Both the position numbers and the translations under genes were made by a program. From contig JAHBWE010000032.1 of the NCBI GenBank assembly GCA_019637155.1, positions 1 to 64,000 of the forward strand: 64,000 nucleotides of DNA, read 5' to 3'. The DNA is from Labilithrix sp. Its GTDB lineage: Bacteria; Myxococcota_A; Polyangia; Polyangiales; Polyangiaceae. How positions within the stretch are numbered: the stretch's first letter is position 1; the number at the start of each line of letters is the position of its first letter. The notes under the pieces are model-generated. The model saw only the letters and a program-made list of their open reading frames with translations, was not told where the DNA came from and ran no database searches. Shown here in pieces: positions 1 through 8,018 of this stretch.

Positions 1-148
1 CCGCGGAGCTTGATAATGTGGAGCACCGCGAGCAGAAAGAAAACAATCGTTGGCAGCCCGAAGACCGCCAAACTGTATAGGATCGATGCATCGTTGATCG
101 ACGCCGCCGTCGAGCTCATTCTCGACGGGAACCTGCAAAGGGGGACAT
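1..148 (-). CDS. Partial small membrane protein, cut by left edge
   Basis: The minus strand from 148 to the window edge is open and encodes a short polar N-terminus followed by a hydrophobic segment rich in Leu, Phe, Val and Ile, consistent with one membrane helix ending in a Lys/Arg residue. A second in-frame ATG at 119 may be the true start; neither start has a clear Shine-Dalgarno sequence. The C-terminus is outside the window. I do not recognise the family. Codon use is less G+C-biased than in the genes to the right. Confidence 0.35.
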
Positions 149-513
149 GAAACGGCACGGCAACCTTGACAAATGCTTACCCTGTCCACACTCATGCGCA
201 ATCCCCGCAGGCATACCGCCGAACCGCACTCCAGACACCGAGAAATGCAACGCTCAACTTCCAAATCTTGAATTGATTGGGAATCCGAAAACGATTTGCA
301 GGGGTAGAGAAACTGTATGGTGTAAATTCAACCAAGACACTGCACCATAGAACGTTGCCAGTCTCGGGCCAAATCCGCGTGATCTAGCGATATATTGAGC
401 TATGCGTCCACATTCATCTGTGTTTTCATCGTCTGGCGCGCGCGTCCCTTGTGTTTTAAAGCGTCTAGGTTTCCTCGTCGGTTCTGCACGAGCCAAAGTG
501 GACCCAGGCTCTC
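149..513. other. Gene-poor low-G+C stretch
   Basis: About 365 bases without a convincing gene. The G+C content is visibly lower, near half, than in the rest of the window. A 67-codon open frame on the plus strand (147-350) has no ribosome site and no recognisable domain, so I do not call it. It may be a spacer or the edge of acquired DNA. Confidence 0.5.
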
Positions 514-1299
514 TCACCCCCCGAACCAGGCCATGTCCACGGCTGGCCCCGGCGGGGGCCGCGGGAAGGCGCCCATCGACGGGCTGAGGACCACGCATGA
601 GGCAGAGGAGGACGATCTCAGCGACAGAGAGAGCTCCTTCTTCTCCCCGATCCGGATTCTCGGCGAGACGGACGTGAAGGCGGACAAGAAGGGCCGCGCG
701 GGGGCGGCGGCTGCGGCGGCGGCGGCGGGGTCGGGGGTGAGGTCGGTGGTGATGCGGGGGCGGGCGCGGGCTTCTTCGATTGCCGCTGCGGTTGCGGCGG
801 CGTTTTCGGCGCCGATGAGGACGTGCTTGCGCGTGGGGCCGTCGCGGTAGACGAGCTCGAGGCAGGGGCCGTTGCGCGGGACGTAGGCGCGCTTGCCGCC
901 CTTGCCGATGCGAATGCCCCAGCCGCCGAACTCGGTCCAGTCGTAGTCGACGACGCGCACGGACTCGATCGCGTCGAGCGCGATCGTGGGGCCCCAGAGG
1001 CCGTACTTCACGTGCACCGCCTTCTTCGTCACCACCGTGCGGAGCACGCCGAACACCACGCCCATGCCCATCATCAACACGCCGAGCGCGCAGAAGAACG
1101 CGACGAAGAACGGCAGCGCCGGCGCCGGGAGCGGCCGCTCCGACGAGCCGTTCACGAGCGCGACGAGGATGGCGACCGCGAACGGGAGGAGCCCCGAACC
1201 CGCGAGGAGCGCCGCCATCCCGCGGCTCACGACCTTGTCGCGCCGCACGATCGGCGCGCCGTCGTGCATCTCCGCCGCTTCGAACGCGTCGCCCGCCAC
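514..1299 (-). CDS. Membrane protein with PH-like domain
   Basis: 261 aa from a GTG at 1299. Two hydrophobic segments (about residues 28-50 and 62-88) are followed by a beta-rich stretch (about 92-165) containing EFGGWGIRI and a run ending in the bPH-like pattern seen in bacterial two-helix membrane proteins. The last 60 residues are Ala-, Ser- and Pro-rich and look unlike the rest, so a late frameshift or non-conserved tail is possible. The start is supported by a TACGCT hexamer at 1306-1311, six bases upstream, which would give a leaderless message. An alternative ATG lies at 1269. Function unknown. Confidence 0.7.
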   Translation of the reverse strand: MAGDAFEAAEMHDGAPIVRRDKVVSRGMAALLAGSGLLPFAVAILVALVNGSSERPLPAPALPFFVAFFCALGVLMMGMGVVFGVLRTVVTKKAVHVKYGLWGPTIALDAIESVRVVDYDWTEFGGWGIRIGKGGKRAYVPRNGPCLELVYRDGPTRKHVLIGAENAAATAAAIEEARARPRITTDLTPDPAAAAAAAAPARPFLSAFTSVSPRIRIGEKKELSLSLRSSSSASCVVLSPSMGAFPRPPPGPAVDMAWFGG

Positions 1300-1305
1300 G
1301 CCGGT

Positions 1306-1311
1306 AGCGTA
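1306..1311 (-). promoter_or_regulatory. Candidate -10 box, leaderless start
   Basis: TACGCT on the minus strand, six bases before the GTG at 1299. No Shine-Dalgarno sequence is present and no clear -35 is visible. Confidence 0.4.
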
Positions 1312-1350
1312 GCGGAAGACCGGAAGACGAGAGCGCCTCGCGTAGCGCGA

Positions 1351-2886
1351 TCAGTAGCCGAAGTCGGCCGTGTTGGACGGCTTCGCCGAAGCGGCGGGCT
1401 TCGGCTTGGGCTTGCCGGCCGGCGCGACGAAGACGGGCCGCGGCGCCGGCTTCGCCGCGGAAGCAGAGGCCGACGCGGACGCCGCCGCCGACGGAGAAGG
1501 CTCGACCGCGACCGGCGTGACCGGAGGCGGCTCCGGCGGCGCTTCGGGCGGTGGCGCTTCGGGAGGCGGAGACGACGCGAGCTGAGCGGCGGGCACGTCG
1601 GGCGGCGGCTTCGTGCGCGTCGCGACGACGACGATCATCACGACGCCGAGCGCGCCAACGCCGACCGCGAGCGCCCAGAGCCAGCGGAGGCGCGAAGGCG
1701 CGGGGAGGTTCGGCCCCGTGACCTGAGAGAGCTGCGAGATCTGCGAGCTCTCGACCGCGCCCGGCGTCACCTGCTGGCTTTGGCTGCGGCTGTCCGAGGT
1801 CGGCAGGCCGCTCTCCGACATCGGGCCGGCCGAGTGATCGCGCGACGAGAGCGGCGCCGGGAAGATGTCGCCGAGCGCGGTGCGATCGGCCGCGGCCTTC
1901 AGCGCGATGTCGATCGCGGCGCGACGCTTCGCGAGGCGCTCCTTGAGGTGGATCTCGATGAACTCCGCGATCTGCGCGCCGTCCGCCGCGAGGCCGACGT
2001 CGTTCAGCGCGGCGTGCATCTCGAGCGCGGTCTTGTAGCGCGCGCTCGGCTGCAGGCTCAGCGCGCGCATGACGACGTTCTTGACCGCGGTCGGGATCGT
2101 GTCGGGGAGCGGCTGCGGCGGCGCGCCGGTCGCGAGGCGGTGAATGGTCGCGATCTCGTTCTCCGCCTCGAAGGGCGCGCGCCCGGAGAGGAAGCGGTAG
2201 AGGACGGCGCCGAGCGCGAAGACGTCGCTCCGGCGATCGACCGCGCGGCCGAGCGCTTGCTCGGGCGCCATGTACTTCACCTTCCCCTTGAGCGTGCCGT
2301 CGGTCGTGTCGCCCGCGGCGCGGTCGCGCGCCTTCGCGATGCCGAAGTCGATGAGCTTCGTCACCCCGTTCGAGGTGATGAGCATGTTCTGCGGGGAGAT
2401 GTCGCGATGGACGACACCGAGCTCCTGCCCGTCCGGCCCGCGCAGCTCGTGGGCCGCGTGCGCGGCGGAGCACATGTCGATGATGATGCGGAGCGCGATC
2501 GGGATCGGGATCTGCGTCTTCGTCTTGTCGAGCGCGCGGAGGAGGGTGGAGACGGGCTCGCCGTCGATCCACTCCATGACGATGTAGAGGATCTCGCCTT
2601 GCTCGCCGAGCTCGATGATCTTCGCGACGTTGTCGTGATCGATCGCCGACGCGATCCGCGCCTCGTCGAGGAGCATCTCCTGGAACGACACGTCGCCGTT
2701 GAGGCGCGGCACCTTGATCGCGACGAGCTTCTCGAAGCCGCGCTTGCCGCGCAGTCGCCCCAGCCACACCGCGCCGAAGCCGCCCTGCGCGACCGGCGCG
2801 AGCAGCTCGTAGCGGTCCAGCCAATAGCCCGGGACGAGCTGCGTCTCGGACGATTGGGGGGCCGAATTGGGGATCGGGGCGTTCAT
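1351..2886 (-). CDS. Membrane Ser/Thr protein kinase
   Basis: 511 aa eukaryotic-like kinase. The kinase domain spans about residues 25-290: Gly-rich loop AQGGFGAVW, VAIKVPR lysine, catalytic loop HRDISPQN, DFG as IDFGIA, and APEQ. A linker rich in Ser and Gln leads to one membrane helix (about 405-425), then a Pro/Ala/Ser/Lys-rich extracytoplasmic tail with no recognisable sensor domain. It is the last gene of a three-gene operon, nine bases after the repeat lipoprotein at 2896-4713, which suggests that it senses or regulates envelope proteins made from the same message. The HRDISPQN form recurs in the kinase at 33619-34986. Confidence 0.95.
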   Translation of the reverse strand: MNAPIPNSAPQSSETQLVPGYWLDRYELLAPVAQGGFGAVWLGRLRGKRGFEKLVAIKVPRLNGDVSFQEMLLDEARIASAIDHDNVAKIIELGEQGEILYIVMEWIDGEPVSTLLRALDKTKTQIPIPIALRIIIDMCSAAHAAHELRGPDGQELGVVHRDISPQNMLITSNGVTKLIDFGIAKARDRAAGDTTDGTLKGKVKYMAPEQALGRAVDRRSDVFALGAVLYRFLSGRAPFEAENEIATIHRLATGAPPQPLPDTIPTAVKNVVMRALSLQPSARYKTALEMHAALNDVGLAADGAQIAEFIEIHLKERLAKRRAAIDIALKAAADRTALGDIFPAPLSSRDHSAGPMSESGLPTSDSRSQSQQVTPGAVESSQISQLSQVTGPNLPAPSRLRWLWALAVGVGALGVVMIVVVATRTKPPPDVPAAQLASSPPPEAPPPEAPPEPPPVTPVAVEPSPSAAASASASASAAKPAPRPVFVAPAGKPKPKPAASAKPSNTADFGY

Positions 2887-2895
2887 CGAGGTCGC

Positions 2896-4713
2896 TCAGT
2901 TCGTCACCAACACGTCGTCGATCCACCAGCCTTGCTCGGCATAGCCGTTGTCGCTCGCGTAGCGCCAGCGGAGCTGCAAGCTCTTGTTCGCCGCCGCGGC
3001 GGGCAGGTTCGCCTGCGTCGTCACGGTGCCGGAGCCGTGCCACGCCGGCCGTCCCGCGAGCGTGCTGTCGTTGTCTTCCTCCAGCGTGCCGTTGTAGCCG
3101 CCGGCCGTGAACGAGCCGCCGGCGTCGATGATGTCCTGCCACGGGCCGTCCGCGATCTTGATCTCGAGGATCCCTCCGTCGTAGTCCCACTCGGTGCGGT
3201 AGCGGTTCCAAAACGAGAGCTTCGCGGTCGTCGATGAAACGGTGAACACCGGGGAAACGAGCACGTAGTCGCGCCGGCTCTCCGTGGAGTTGATGAACGC
3301 CGAGTTCGGCGCGCTGGCCCGCTGGTTGCTGGACGGCGCGACGACCGTCCACGGCGAGTTGCCGAAGAGGAGCGACGCCGTCGTCCAGCCCGGCGGCAGC
3401 GTGGGCGCGGTCACGCCGTCGAAGTTCTCGGAGAGCGGCTGCGTCTCGGCGCAGCTCACGACCACGCTCGTCACGTTCGCGGACTGGACCGTGCCGGTGC
3501 CGGTGCCGGTCGCGACCGAGCATGTCTGGCCGGTCGGCTGCGTGAAGACGGTGACCGCGTAGGTGGCGCCGCTCGCGATCGCGTTGCTGAACGAGAAGGA
3601 CCCGTTCGTGGTGATGGAGCGGTTGTTGCCGCCGTTGTTGCGAAGGACGAGGCCCGTCCCGGTGAGCCCGTTCACCGTCCCGCCGACCGTGTACTGGGTC
3701 GTCGTGCAGTTGATCTGCACGCTCGTGACGTTCGCGCCGTTGACGGTGCCCGAGCCGGTGCCGGTCGCGACGGCGCAGGTCTGCGTCGCGGGCGGGTACG
3801 CCGGCTGCGTCTTGACCGTGACGTTGTAGTTGGTGCCGTTCGTGATCGGCGGGAACGCGAAGGCGCCGTTCGAGCTGATCGTCCGGTCGACGCCGTGGCT
3901 CGTGATGACCACGCTCCCGGCGAGGCCGCTCACCGAGCCGCCGACCGTGAACGTGCCGGGCGTGCAGTTGACGACCACGCTGTCGACCGCGGACGTCACG
4001 ACCTGGCCGGACCCGCCCGAGATCGTGCAGTTGTTGCCGCCGCCGGGCTGCGTCTTGACGAGGACGTTGAAGTTGCCCCCGCTCGGAACGTCGTTCGCGA
4101 ACGTCGACGTCCCGTTCTGCGTGATCGTGAGGTCGTTGCCGCCGTTGTTGGTCAGCACGACCGTGCGGCCGGTCTCGAGGCCGGTGACGTTGACGCTCAC
4201 GGGGTAGGCGTTCGTCGTGCACGTGACCGCGACGTCGGTGACGTCGACGCCCTTCGCGGTGCCGGTCCCCCTCTCGACCGTGCAGGTCTGCGTCGGGCCT
4301 TCGGGCTGACTCTTCACCGTGACGTCGTAGGGCTGGTTCGGAGCGAGCTGCGTCTCGAACTCGAACGCGCCGCCGGTCGTGATCGAGAGGTCGTCGCCGC
4401 CGTTGTTCTGCAACACGAGCCCGGCGCCGACGAGCCCGACGACGGTGCCCTTGATCGACGCGGGGGCGGTGATCGGCGGCGGGCCGTCGTCGGACGCGTC
4501 GCGCTCCTTGCCCGACCCCGAGTCGCCGCTCGAGGACGAGGAGGAAGACGTCGACGACGTCGAGCTCGTGCTCGAGCTCGTGCTCGAGCCGTCGACCCCC
4601 GCTTCCGGGCCGGCGAGGTCGTCGAAGTAGGCGCGGTCGACGGTGCCGCGGCAGCCCGCGACCACGGCGACGGCGACGAGGAGGGAGCCAGCGAAGGTCT
4701 TGAGCGACTTCAT
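2896..4713 (-). CDS. Lipoprotein with four Ig-like repeats
   Basis: 605 aa. The N-terminal signal ends in the lipobox VVAGC. A Ser/Thr-rich spacer follows, then four tandem repeats of about 80 residues (roughly 85-165, 168-248, 252-335, 337-416), each with the pattern GLVLxNNGGxxxxIT, a VTVxTQP strand and a closing TCxVxxGTG ... VxC. These occur in many bacterial secreted adhesin-like proteins. The last 190 residues form a Trp/Tyr-rich jelly-roll-like region ending in GWWIDDVLV, similar to domains in secreted peptidases. It starts one base after the stop of the TPR protein at 4715 and precedes a kinase, so the three are co-transcribed. Likely surface-exposed; ligand unknown. Confidence 0.85.
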   Translation of the reverse strand: MKSLKTFAGSLLVAVAVVAGCRGTVDRAYFDDLAGPEAGVDGSSTSSSTSSTSSTSSSSSSSGDSGSGKERDASDDGPPPITAPASIKGTVVGLVGAGLVLQNNGGDDLSITTGGAFEFETQLAPNQPYDVTVKSQPEGPTQTCTVERGTGTAKGVDVTDVAVTCTTNAYPVSVNVTGLETGRTVVLTNNGGNDLTITQNGTSTFANDVPSGGNFNVLVKTQPGGGNNCTISGGSGQVVTSAVDSVVVNCTPGTFTVGGSVSGLAGSVVITSHGVDRTISSNGAFAFPPITNGTNYNVTVKTQPAYPPATQTCAVATGTGSGTVNGANVTSVQINCTTTQYTVGGTVNGLTGTGLVLRNNGGNNRSITTNGSFSFSNAIASGATYAVTVFTQPTGQTCSVATGTGTGTVQSANVTSVVVSCAETQPLSENFDGVTAPTLPPGWTTASLLFGNSPWTVVAPSSNQRASAPNSAFINSTESRRDYVLVSPVFTVSSTTAKLSFWNRYRTEWDYDGGILEIKIADGPWQDIIDAGGSFTAGGYNGTLEEDNDSTLAGRPAWHGSGTVTTQANLPAAAANKSLQLRWRYASDNGYAEQGWWIDDVLVTN

Positions 4714-4714
4714 G

Positions 4715-5710
4715 TCAGAACCGTCCCGTCACGCCGGCGGAGCCGGCCGAAACCCACGGCGTCATCGTGAAGCCGGTGGCCGGCTTGGAGGGCGTCGAGG
4801 ACCGGTTCAAGATCACGAGGAGCGCGCCGGCCGCGACGCCGGCGGCGCCGACGCCGTAGCCGATCCACGAGAGCGTCTGCGCCTGGTTCGCGCTCTTGTC
4901 GAGCTCCTCGATCTGGCCCTGGCGCGAGAGCGGGCAGCGGCCGTCGGGGCAGAGCCGATCGGCCTCGTCGCGATCGCCGTGGTTCTTGAGCAGGAACACG
5001 GTGCCGACCGCGATCCCGATCGCGCCGACGCCGAAGGCGATGAAGGGCGAGATCCGGCGCAGCGTCGAGGGCTCGTCGGTCGAGACCGGCGCGGGCTCGC
5101 TCGTCGTGCCCGGCTGATCGAGCGTGAGCGTCGCCGTCCCGGCGCCGCCCTCGACGAGGTCGACCTCCGCGTCGGCCGCCTTCCAGCCGTTCGCGATCGC
5201 GTGCAGCTTGTGGACGCCGGGATCGGCCGGCTGCGCGACGCCGATGAGGGCGCGCGGTACGTCGACGCCGTCCATCGTGACGGACGCGCCTTCCGCGCCG
5301 GGGCCCGCGAGGGTGATCGTGAGCTTCGGGATCCGCGGCTCGAGCTCGGCCTGCTCCGCGGCAGCGGAGGCCTGCGCGTCGACGAACGCCTTCGGCGCGG
5401 ACGGCGCGAGCTCCTCGCGCGCGATCTTCACGTAGAGCTCCTTCGCGCGCACCAGCTTGCCGGTCTTCGCGCTCGCGCGCGCGATGTAGAGCAGGTGCGG
5501 CGGCGCGTGCACGAGCGCTTCGGCCCGCGTGAAGAGATCGATCGCCTGGTCGTATCGAGCGGCGTTGAACGCGGTCAGACCGTCCGTCGCGAAGCCGCGC
5601 GCGGCCGCACGCTGAGCGTCGTCCGCCTGCGCACGCGCAGACGGCGTCGTCACGACGACCATCGCGAGACACGCCCCCGCCACGAGCGCGCGAAGCCAAA
5701 CTTTGCGCAT
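4715..5710 (-). CDS. Secreted TPR/PEGA-like protein with two C-terminal helices
   Basis: 331 aa. A signal peptide ends near ARA-QA (residue 27). TPR-like helices occupy about 35-105 (AFNAARYDQAIDLFTRAEAL), followed by a beta-rich PEGA-like region (about 130-205) and two membrane segments (about 222-243 and 288-310) separated by a Cys-containing loop. The protein at 31190-32134 has the same layout and is probably a paralogue. It is the first gene of the operon with the Ig-repeat lipoprotein and kinase. The ATG at 5710 has a TACTCT hexamer seven bases upstream and no Shine-Dalgarno, suggesting a leaderless start. Confidence 0.8.
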   Translation of the reverse strand: MRKVWLRALVAGACLAMVVVTTPSARAQADDAQRAAARGFATDGLTAFNAARYDQAIDLFTRAEALVHAPPHLLYIARASAKTGKLVRAKELYVKIAREELAPSAPKAFVDAQASAAAEQAELEPRIPKLTITLAGPGAEGASVTMDGVDVPRALIGVAQPADPGVHKLHAIANGWKAADAEVDLVEGGAGTATLTLDQPGTTSEPAPVSTDEPSTLRRISPFIAFGVGAIGIAVGTVFLLKNHGDRDEADRLCPDGRCPLSRQGQIEELDKSANQAQTLSWIGYGVGAAGVAAGALLVILNRSSTPSKPATGFTMTPWVSAGSAGVTGRF

Positions 5711-5717
5711 CAGACGA

Positions 5718-5723
5718 AGAGTA
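5718..5723 (-). promoter_or_regulatory. Candidate -10 box of TPR/lipoprotein/kinase operon
   Basis: TACTCT on the minus strand, seven bases before the ATG at 5710. A stem-loop (CGAATC/GATTCG enclosing GAGA/TCTC, 5725-5752) lies directly upstream and could be an operator. Confidence 0.4.
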
Positions 5724-5804
5724 TCGAATCAACGAGATGCGGTCTCGATTCGCGCTAATTTTCCATGTGCGTAAAGGAGCGAGCGGAGCCCAGAACGCCG
5801 TCAG

Positions 5805-5898
5805 GGGCGTTCATCGGCGAGCAGCGGAGGATGCGCGCGTCTTCGCGCGCGTCCTACGGCTGCGAGCGGGGTGCAGGGGCCGCAGGCCCCTGCGTTGA
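5805..5898 (-). repeat. Dispersed hairpin repeat, copy 1
   Basis: Intergenic element shared with 63784-63856. Shared parts are ATCGGCGAGCAGCG, GCGCGTCCTACGGCTGCGAG and GCGTTGA. It contains a perfect 9-bp stem GCAGGGGCC/GGCCCCTGC with a 3-base loop at 5873-5893. This copy has about 18 extra bases between the first two shared blocks. It lies just beyond the 3' end of the peroxiredoxin gene and could act as a transcription terminator or mRNA stabiliser. Confidence 0.75.
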
Positions 5899-5903
5899 CG
5901 ATT

Positions 5904-6473
5904 TCAGGCGCCGGCGGCGGTGAGGACCTCGGTGGCGTGGTCCTTGGGTGACACGTCGCGCCATACCTTCTTGATTTTGCCGTCCTTGCCGACGAGGAAG
6001 GTCCAGCGGGCGTGGAAGTTGTTCCGGACCGGGACGCCGAAGGCCTTGGCGATCGACTGATCGGCGTCGATCGCGAGGTCGAAGGGGAGCTTCTCCTTCT
6101 CGATGAAGGCCTTGTGCGAGGCGGCGTCCTGGGTCGAGACGCCGATGACGGTGATGTCCGCCTTCTTCAGGTCCTCCGCCTTGTCGCGGAAGTTCTGCGC
6201 CTCCACCGTGCAGCCGGGGGTCTCGTCCTTCGGGTAGAAGTACACGACGACGTTCTTGCCCTGGAGCGACGAGAGCTTGAGGCTCCGCCCATCCTGCAGC
6301 GGCATGTCGACCTCGGGCGCGGGATCGCCGACGTCGACGCCGGCCTTCTTCGGCGGCTCGCTCGGTACGACGGCGGAGACCGAGGCGGCGGGCTGCACCT
6401 TCGTCTCCTCCTTCGGCGTGCAGGCGAGGGCGGAGAGGAGCGCGCAGGACGAGGCGAGGGCGATGCGTTTCAT
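5904..6473 (-). CDS. Exported BCP/PrxQ-type peroxiredoxin
   Basis: 189 aa from the ATG at 6473. The N-terminus is a signal peptide, probably of a lipoprotein (ALACTPKEE, an imperfect lipobox). The thioredoxin-fold peroxidase domain begins near residue 45. The peroxidatic cysteine is in ETPGCTVEAQNFRD. Typical PrxQ proteins have a second, resolving Cys five residues later (GCxxxxC); here that position is Gln, so this is a 1-Cys variant that would need an outside reductant. It reduces peroxides in the envelope. Third gene of an operon with 7020-6484 and 7901-7017; ten bases separate it from its upstream neighbour. Confidence 0.85.
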   Translation of the reverse strand: MKRIALASSCALLSALACTPKEETKVQPAASVSAVVPSEPPKKAGVDVGDPAPEVDMPLQDGRSLKLSSLQGKNVVVYFYPKDETPGCTVEAQNFRDKAEDLKKADITVIGVSTQDAASHKAFIEKEKLPFDLAIDADQSIAKAFGVPVRNNFHARWTFLVGKDGKIKKVWRDVSPKDHATEVLTAAGA

Positions 6474-6483
6474 GCGCGGCAGT

Positions 6484-7020
6484 CTAGCGCGCGAGCCGCT
6501 CGAGGAGGTGCTCACCTTCGGCCTGGTCCTTCACCTGCAACAGCGCGGTCGCGCGACCGTGGATGAGGTGATCGGGCACGCAGAACGCGCTCTTCTCGAT
6601 CGACTCGGGCGGCGAGACCGGATCGTACGCGACGACGAAGAGCGCGCCCTTGTCGAAGCCGACGTGGAGGAACGTGCCGTGACCGCCGAAGTGGAGCGTC
6701 TCGGCCCCCGACGCGAGGAGGACGTGCGTGCCGCCCGCGCTCGAGCACTCCTCGATCTTCTCGGCGATGACCGCGACCGCGCGCTTCTTGCCGGCCCTGA
6801 GCGCGGCGACGACCTGCGCGCGGTCGACGTACCTCGGCTGCGCCTGTTCCCCGTCGAGGTACCAGCCGTGCGCGGCGCCGAACGGCACCGCCGAGGCGTC
6901 GAAGGAGTCCTCTGTCTTCGCGTCCGGGCTCGCTTTCGGGACCACGATGTCTCCTCCCTCCGGTCGCGACGACGACGGGTGGCACGCGGCGAGGAACAAT
7001 ATGCAAAATGCACGTTTCAT
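6484..7020 (-). CDS. Small lipoprotein of unknown function
   Basis: 178 aa from the ATG at 7020. The signal sequence ends in the lipobox LFLAAC (Cys13), followed by a Ser/Pro-rich spacer. The rest is a compact globular domain with the motifs AHGWYLDGEQ and AGGTHVLLASG and no known catalytic signature. Its ATG overlaps the TGA of the upstream gene in an ATGA tetranucleotide (7017-7020), so translation is coupled. The operon order is HEAT-like protein, this lipoprotein, peroxiredoxin. Confidence 0.75.
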   Translation of the reverse strand: MKRAFCILFLAACHPSSSRPEGGDIVVPKASPDAKTEDSFDASAVPFGAAHGWYLDGEQAQPRYVDRAQVVAALRAGKKRAVAVIAEKIEECSSAGGTHVLLASGAETLHFGGHGTFLHVGFDKGALFVVAYDPVSPPESIEKSAFCVPDHLIHGRATALLQVKDQAEGEHLLERLAR

Positions 7021-7901
7021 CGACGCTGCTTCTTTCCGCGCTGGCGCATCCCCGGGACGATGCGCGTGGGATCGCGCGGCGGGGCCTTGCTGCCTTCCAC
7101 GAGCGCCCTGACCTTCTTGATCTCCTCCGCGAACGGCTTCTTCATCGCGGCGTCCTCGAGGTTCGCGAGGATCGCCGCGCGGAGGTCGGGGATCTTCACG
7201 CCCTCGGACCATCGCGCGAGCAGGTCGAACACCGGGCGGCCGAAGCGCTTCGCGGCCGCGCGCGGCGCGATCGCGATCGCCTCGACGAGCGACTTGTGGC
7301 CGGGGTAACGCACGGCGGAGCGCGGCGCGTCGTGCGCGAGCACGAACGCGGCGTCGAGGAGCGCGAGCGGCGCGGCGTGCTCGGCGGGCGCGAAGGTCTC
7401 GAGCCAGCTCGGATCGGCGAGCGCGCGGAGGACCGCGGCGGCGTGGAAATAGCGGTCCATCCAGCCCTCGAGCGGCTCGGCGAGGGCGGTCCTCATCTTC
7501 GTGCCGAGCATCGCGAGCCCGAGCGGCACCGCGTCGCGAACGCGGAAGCGCACGTCGTCGGCGTGGGCCTCGAGGAGCTCGAGCGCGCGCTCCCGCACCG
7601 CGTCCTCCTTCGCGATCTGCGCGCGGGCCGCGACCGCGAGCACGCCGCACATCGCGAGGAACTCGCGCGCGGTGGCGCCGCGCCGCTCGTCGGGCGGATC
7701 GTTCGCCATCGCGTACGCGAGCCCGTCGCTCTCGGCGCCGAGGCCCGCGCACGCGTGCGCGAAGTCGAGCGCGAGCGGCAGGTTGGCGCGCGGCCCCGGC
7801 AGCCCGGAGCCGAGCTCGAGGCGACGGAAGAGATCGTCCTTCGCCTTCTTCGCAGAAGGTCGGGCGGCTTCCGCCACGAGGTCGGCGAGATCGGTCTTCA
7901 C
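7017..7901 (-). CDS. HEAT-like helical repeat protein
   Basis: 294 aa, cytoplasmic, rich in Ala, Leu, Arg and Glu, with repeated amphipathic helices (for example LALLDAAFVLAHDAP and LRAAILANLED) resembling HEAT or ARM repeats, and a basic C-terminus. No enzymatic motif. It lies just 3' of the tRNA-Arg gene on the same strand and could be read from the tRNA promoter. Its stop overlaps the start of the lipoprotein at 7020. Possible scaffold; function unknown. Confidence 0.65.
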   Translation of the reverse strand: MKTDLADLVAEAARPSAKKAKDDLFRRLELGSGLPGPRANLPLALDFAHACAGLGAESDGLAYAMANDPPDERRGATAREFLAMCGVLAVAARAQIAKEDAVRERALELLEAHADDVRFRVRDAVPLGLAMLGTKMRTALAEPLEGWMDRYFHAAAVLRALADPSWLETFAPAEHAAPLALLDAAFVLAHDAPRSAVRYPGHKSLVEAIAIAPRAAAKRFGRPVFDLLARWSEGVKIPDLRAAILANLEDAAMKKPFAEEIKKVRALVEGSKAPPRDPTRIVPGMRQRGKKQRR

Positions 7902-7909
7902 TGGTTCGG

Positions 7910-7983
7910 TAGCCCCTGCTGGATTCGAACCAGCGACCGAGTCATTAGAAATAACTTGCTCTATCCAGCTGAGCTAAGGGGCC
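7910..7983 (-). tRNA. tRNA-Arg (anticodon TCT)
   Basis: A full cloverleaf is readable on the minus strand from 7983: 7-bp acceptor stem (GGCCCCT with AGGGGCT, first pair G-U), D arm GCTC...GAGC, anticodon stem AGTTA/TGACT with loop TTTCTAA giving anticodon TCT, a 5-base variable loop, and T arm GCTGG-TTCGAAT-CCAGC. The discriminator base at 7910 is A. The CCA end is not encoded (CCG follows). It decodes AGA, a rare codon in a genome of this composition. Confidence 0.97.
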
Positions 7984-7999
7984 AATTCGAGACCCGCGG

Positions 8000-8005
8000 A
8001 GGATA
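8000..8005 (-). promoter_or_regulatory. Candidate -10 box for tRNA-Arg
   Basis: TATCCT on the minus strand, 16 bases before the mature 5' end of the tRNA. The -35 region is not clear. Confidence 0.3.
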
Positions 8006-8018
8006 GCACCACCGGAAA

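Noticed and set aside
147..350. 67-codon open frame in the left spacer
   Set aside because: No ribosome site, no -10 box, no recognisable pattern; only six cysteines that look accidental.
823..3237. 800-codon open frame on the plus strand opposite the kinase
   Set aside because: The translation is almost all Arg, Ala, Asp, Glu and His from reading codon third positions, while the opposite strand encodes a clear kinase.
254..4222. Very long open frame on the minus strand (over 1,300 codons)
   Set aside because: It is a shadow of the kinase and repeat-lipoprotein genes in another frame. Its translation is Arg- and Pro-rich without any domain, as is common in DNA of this composition.
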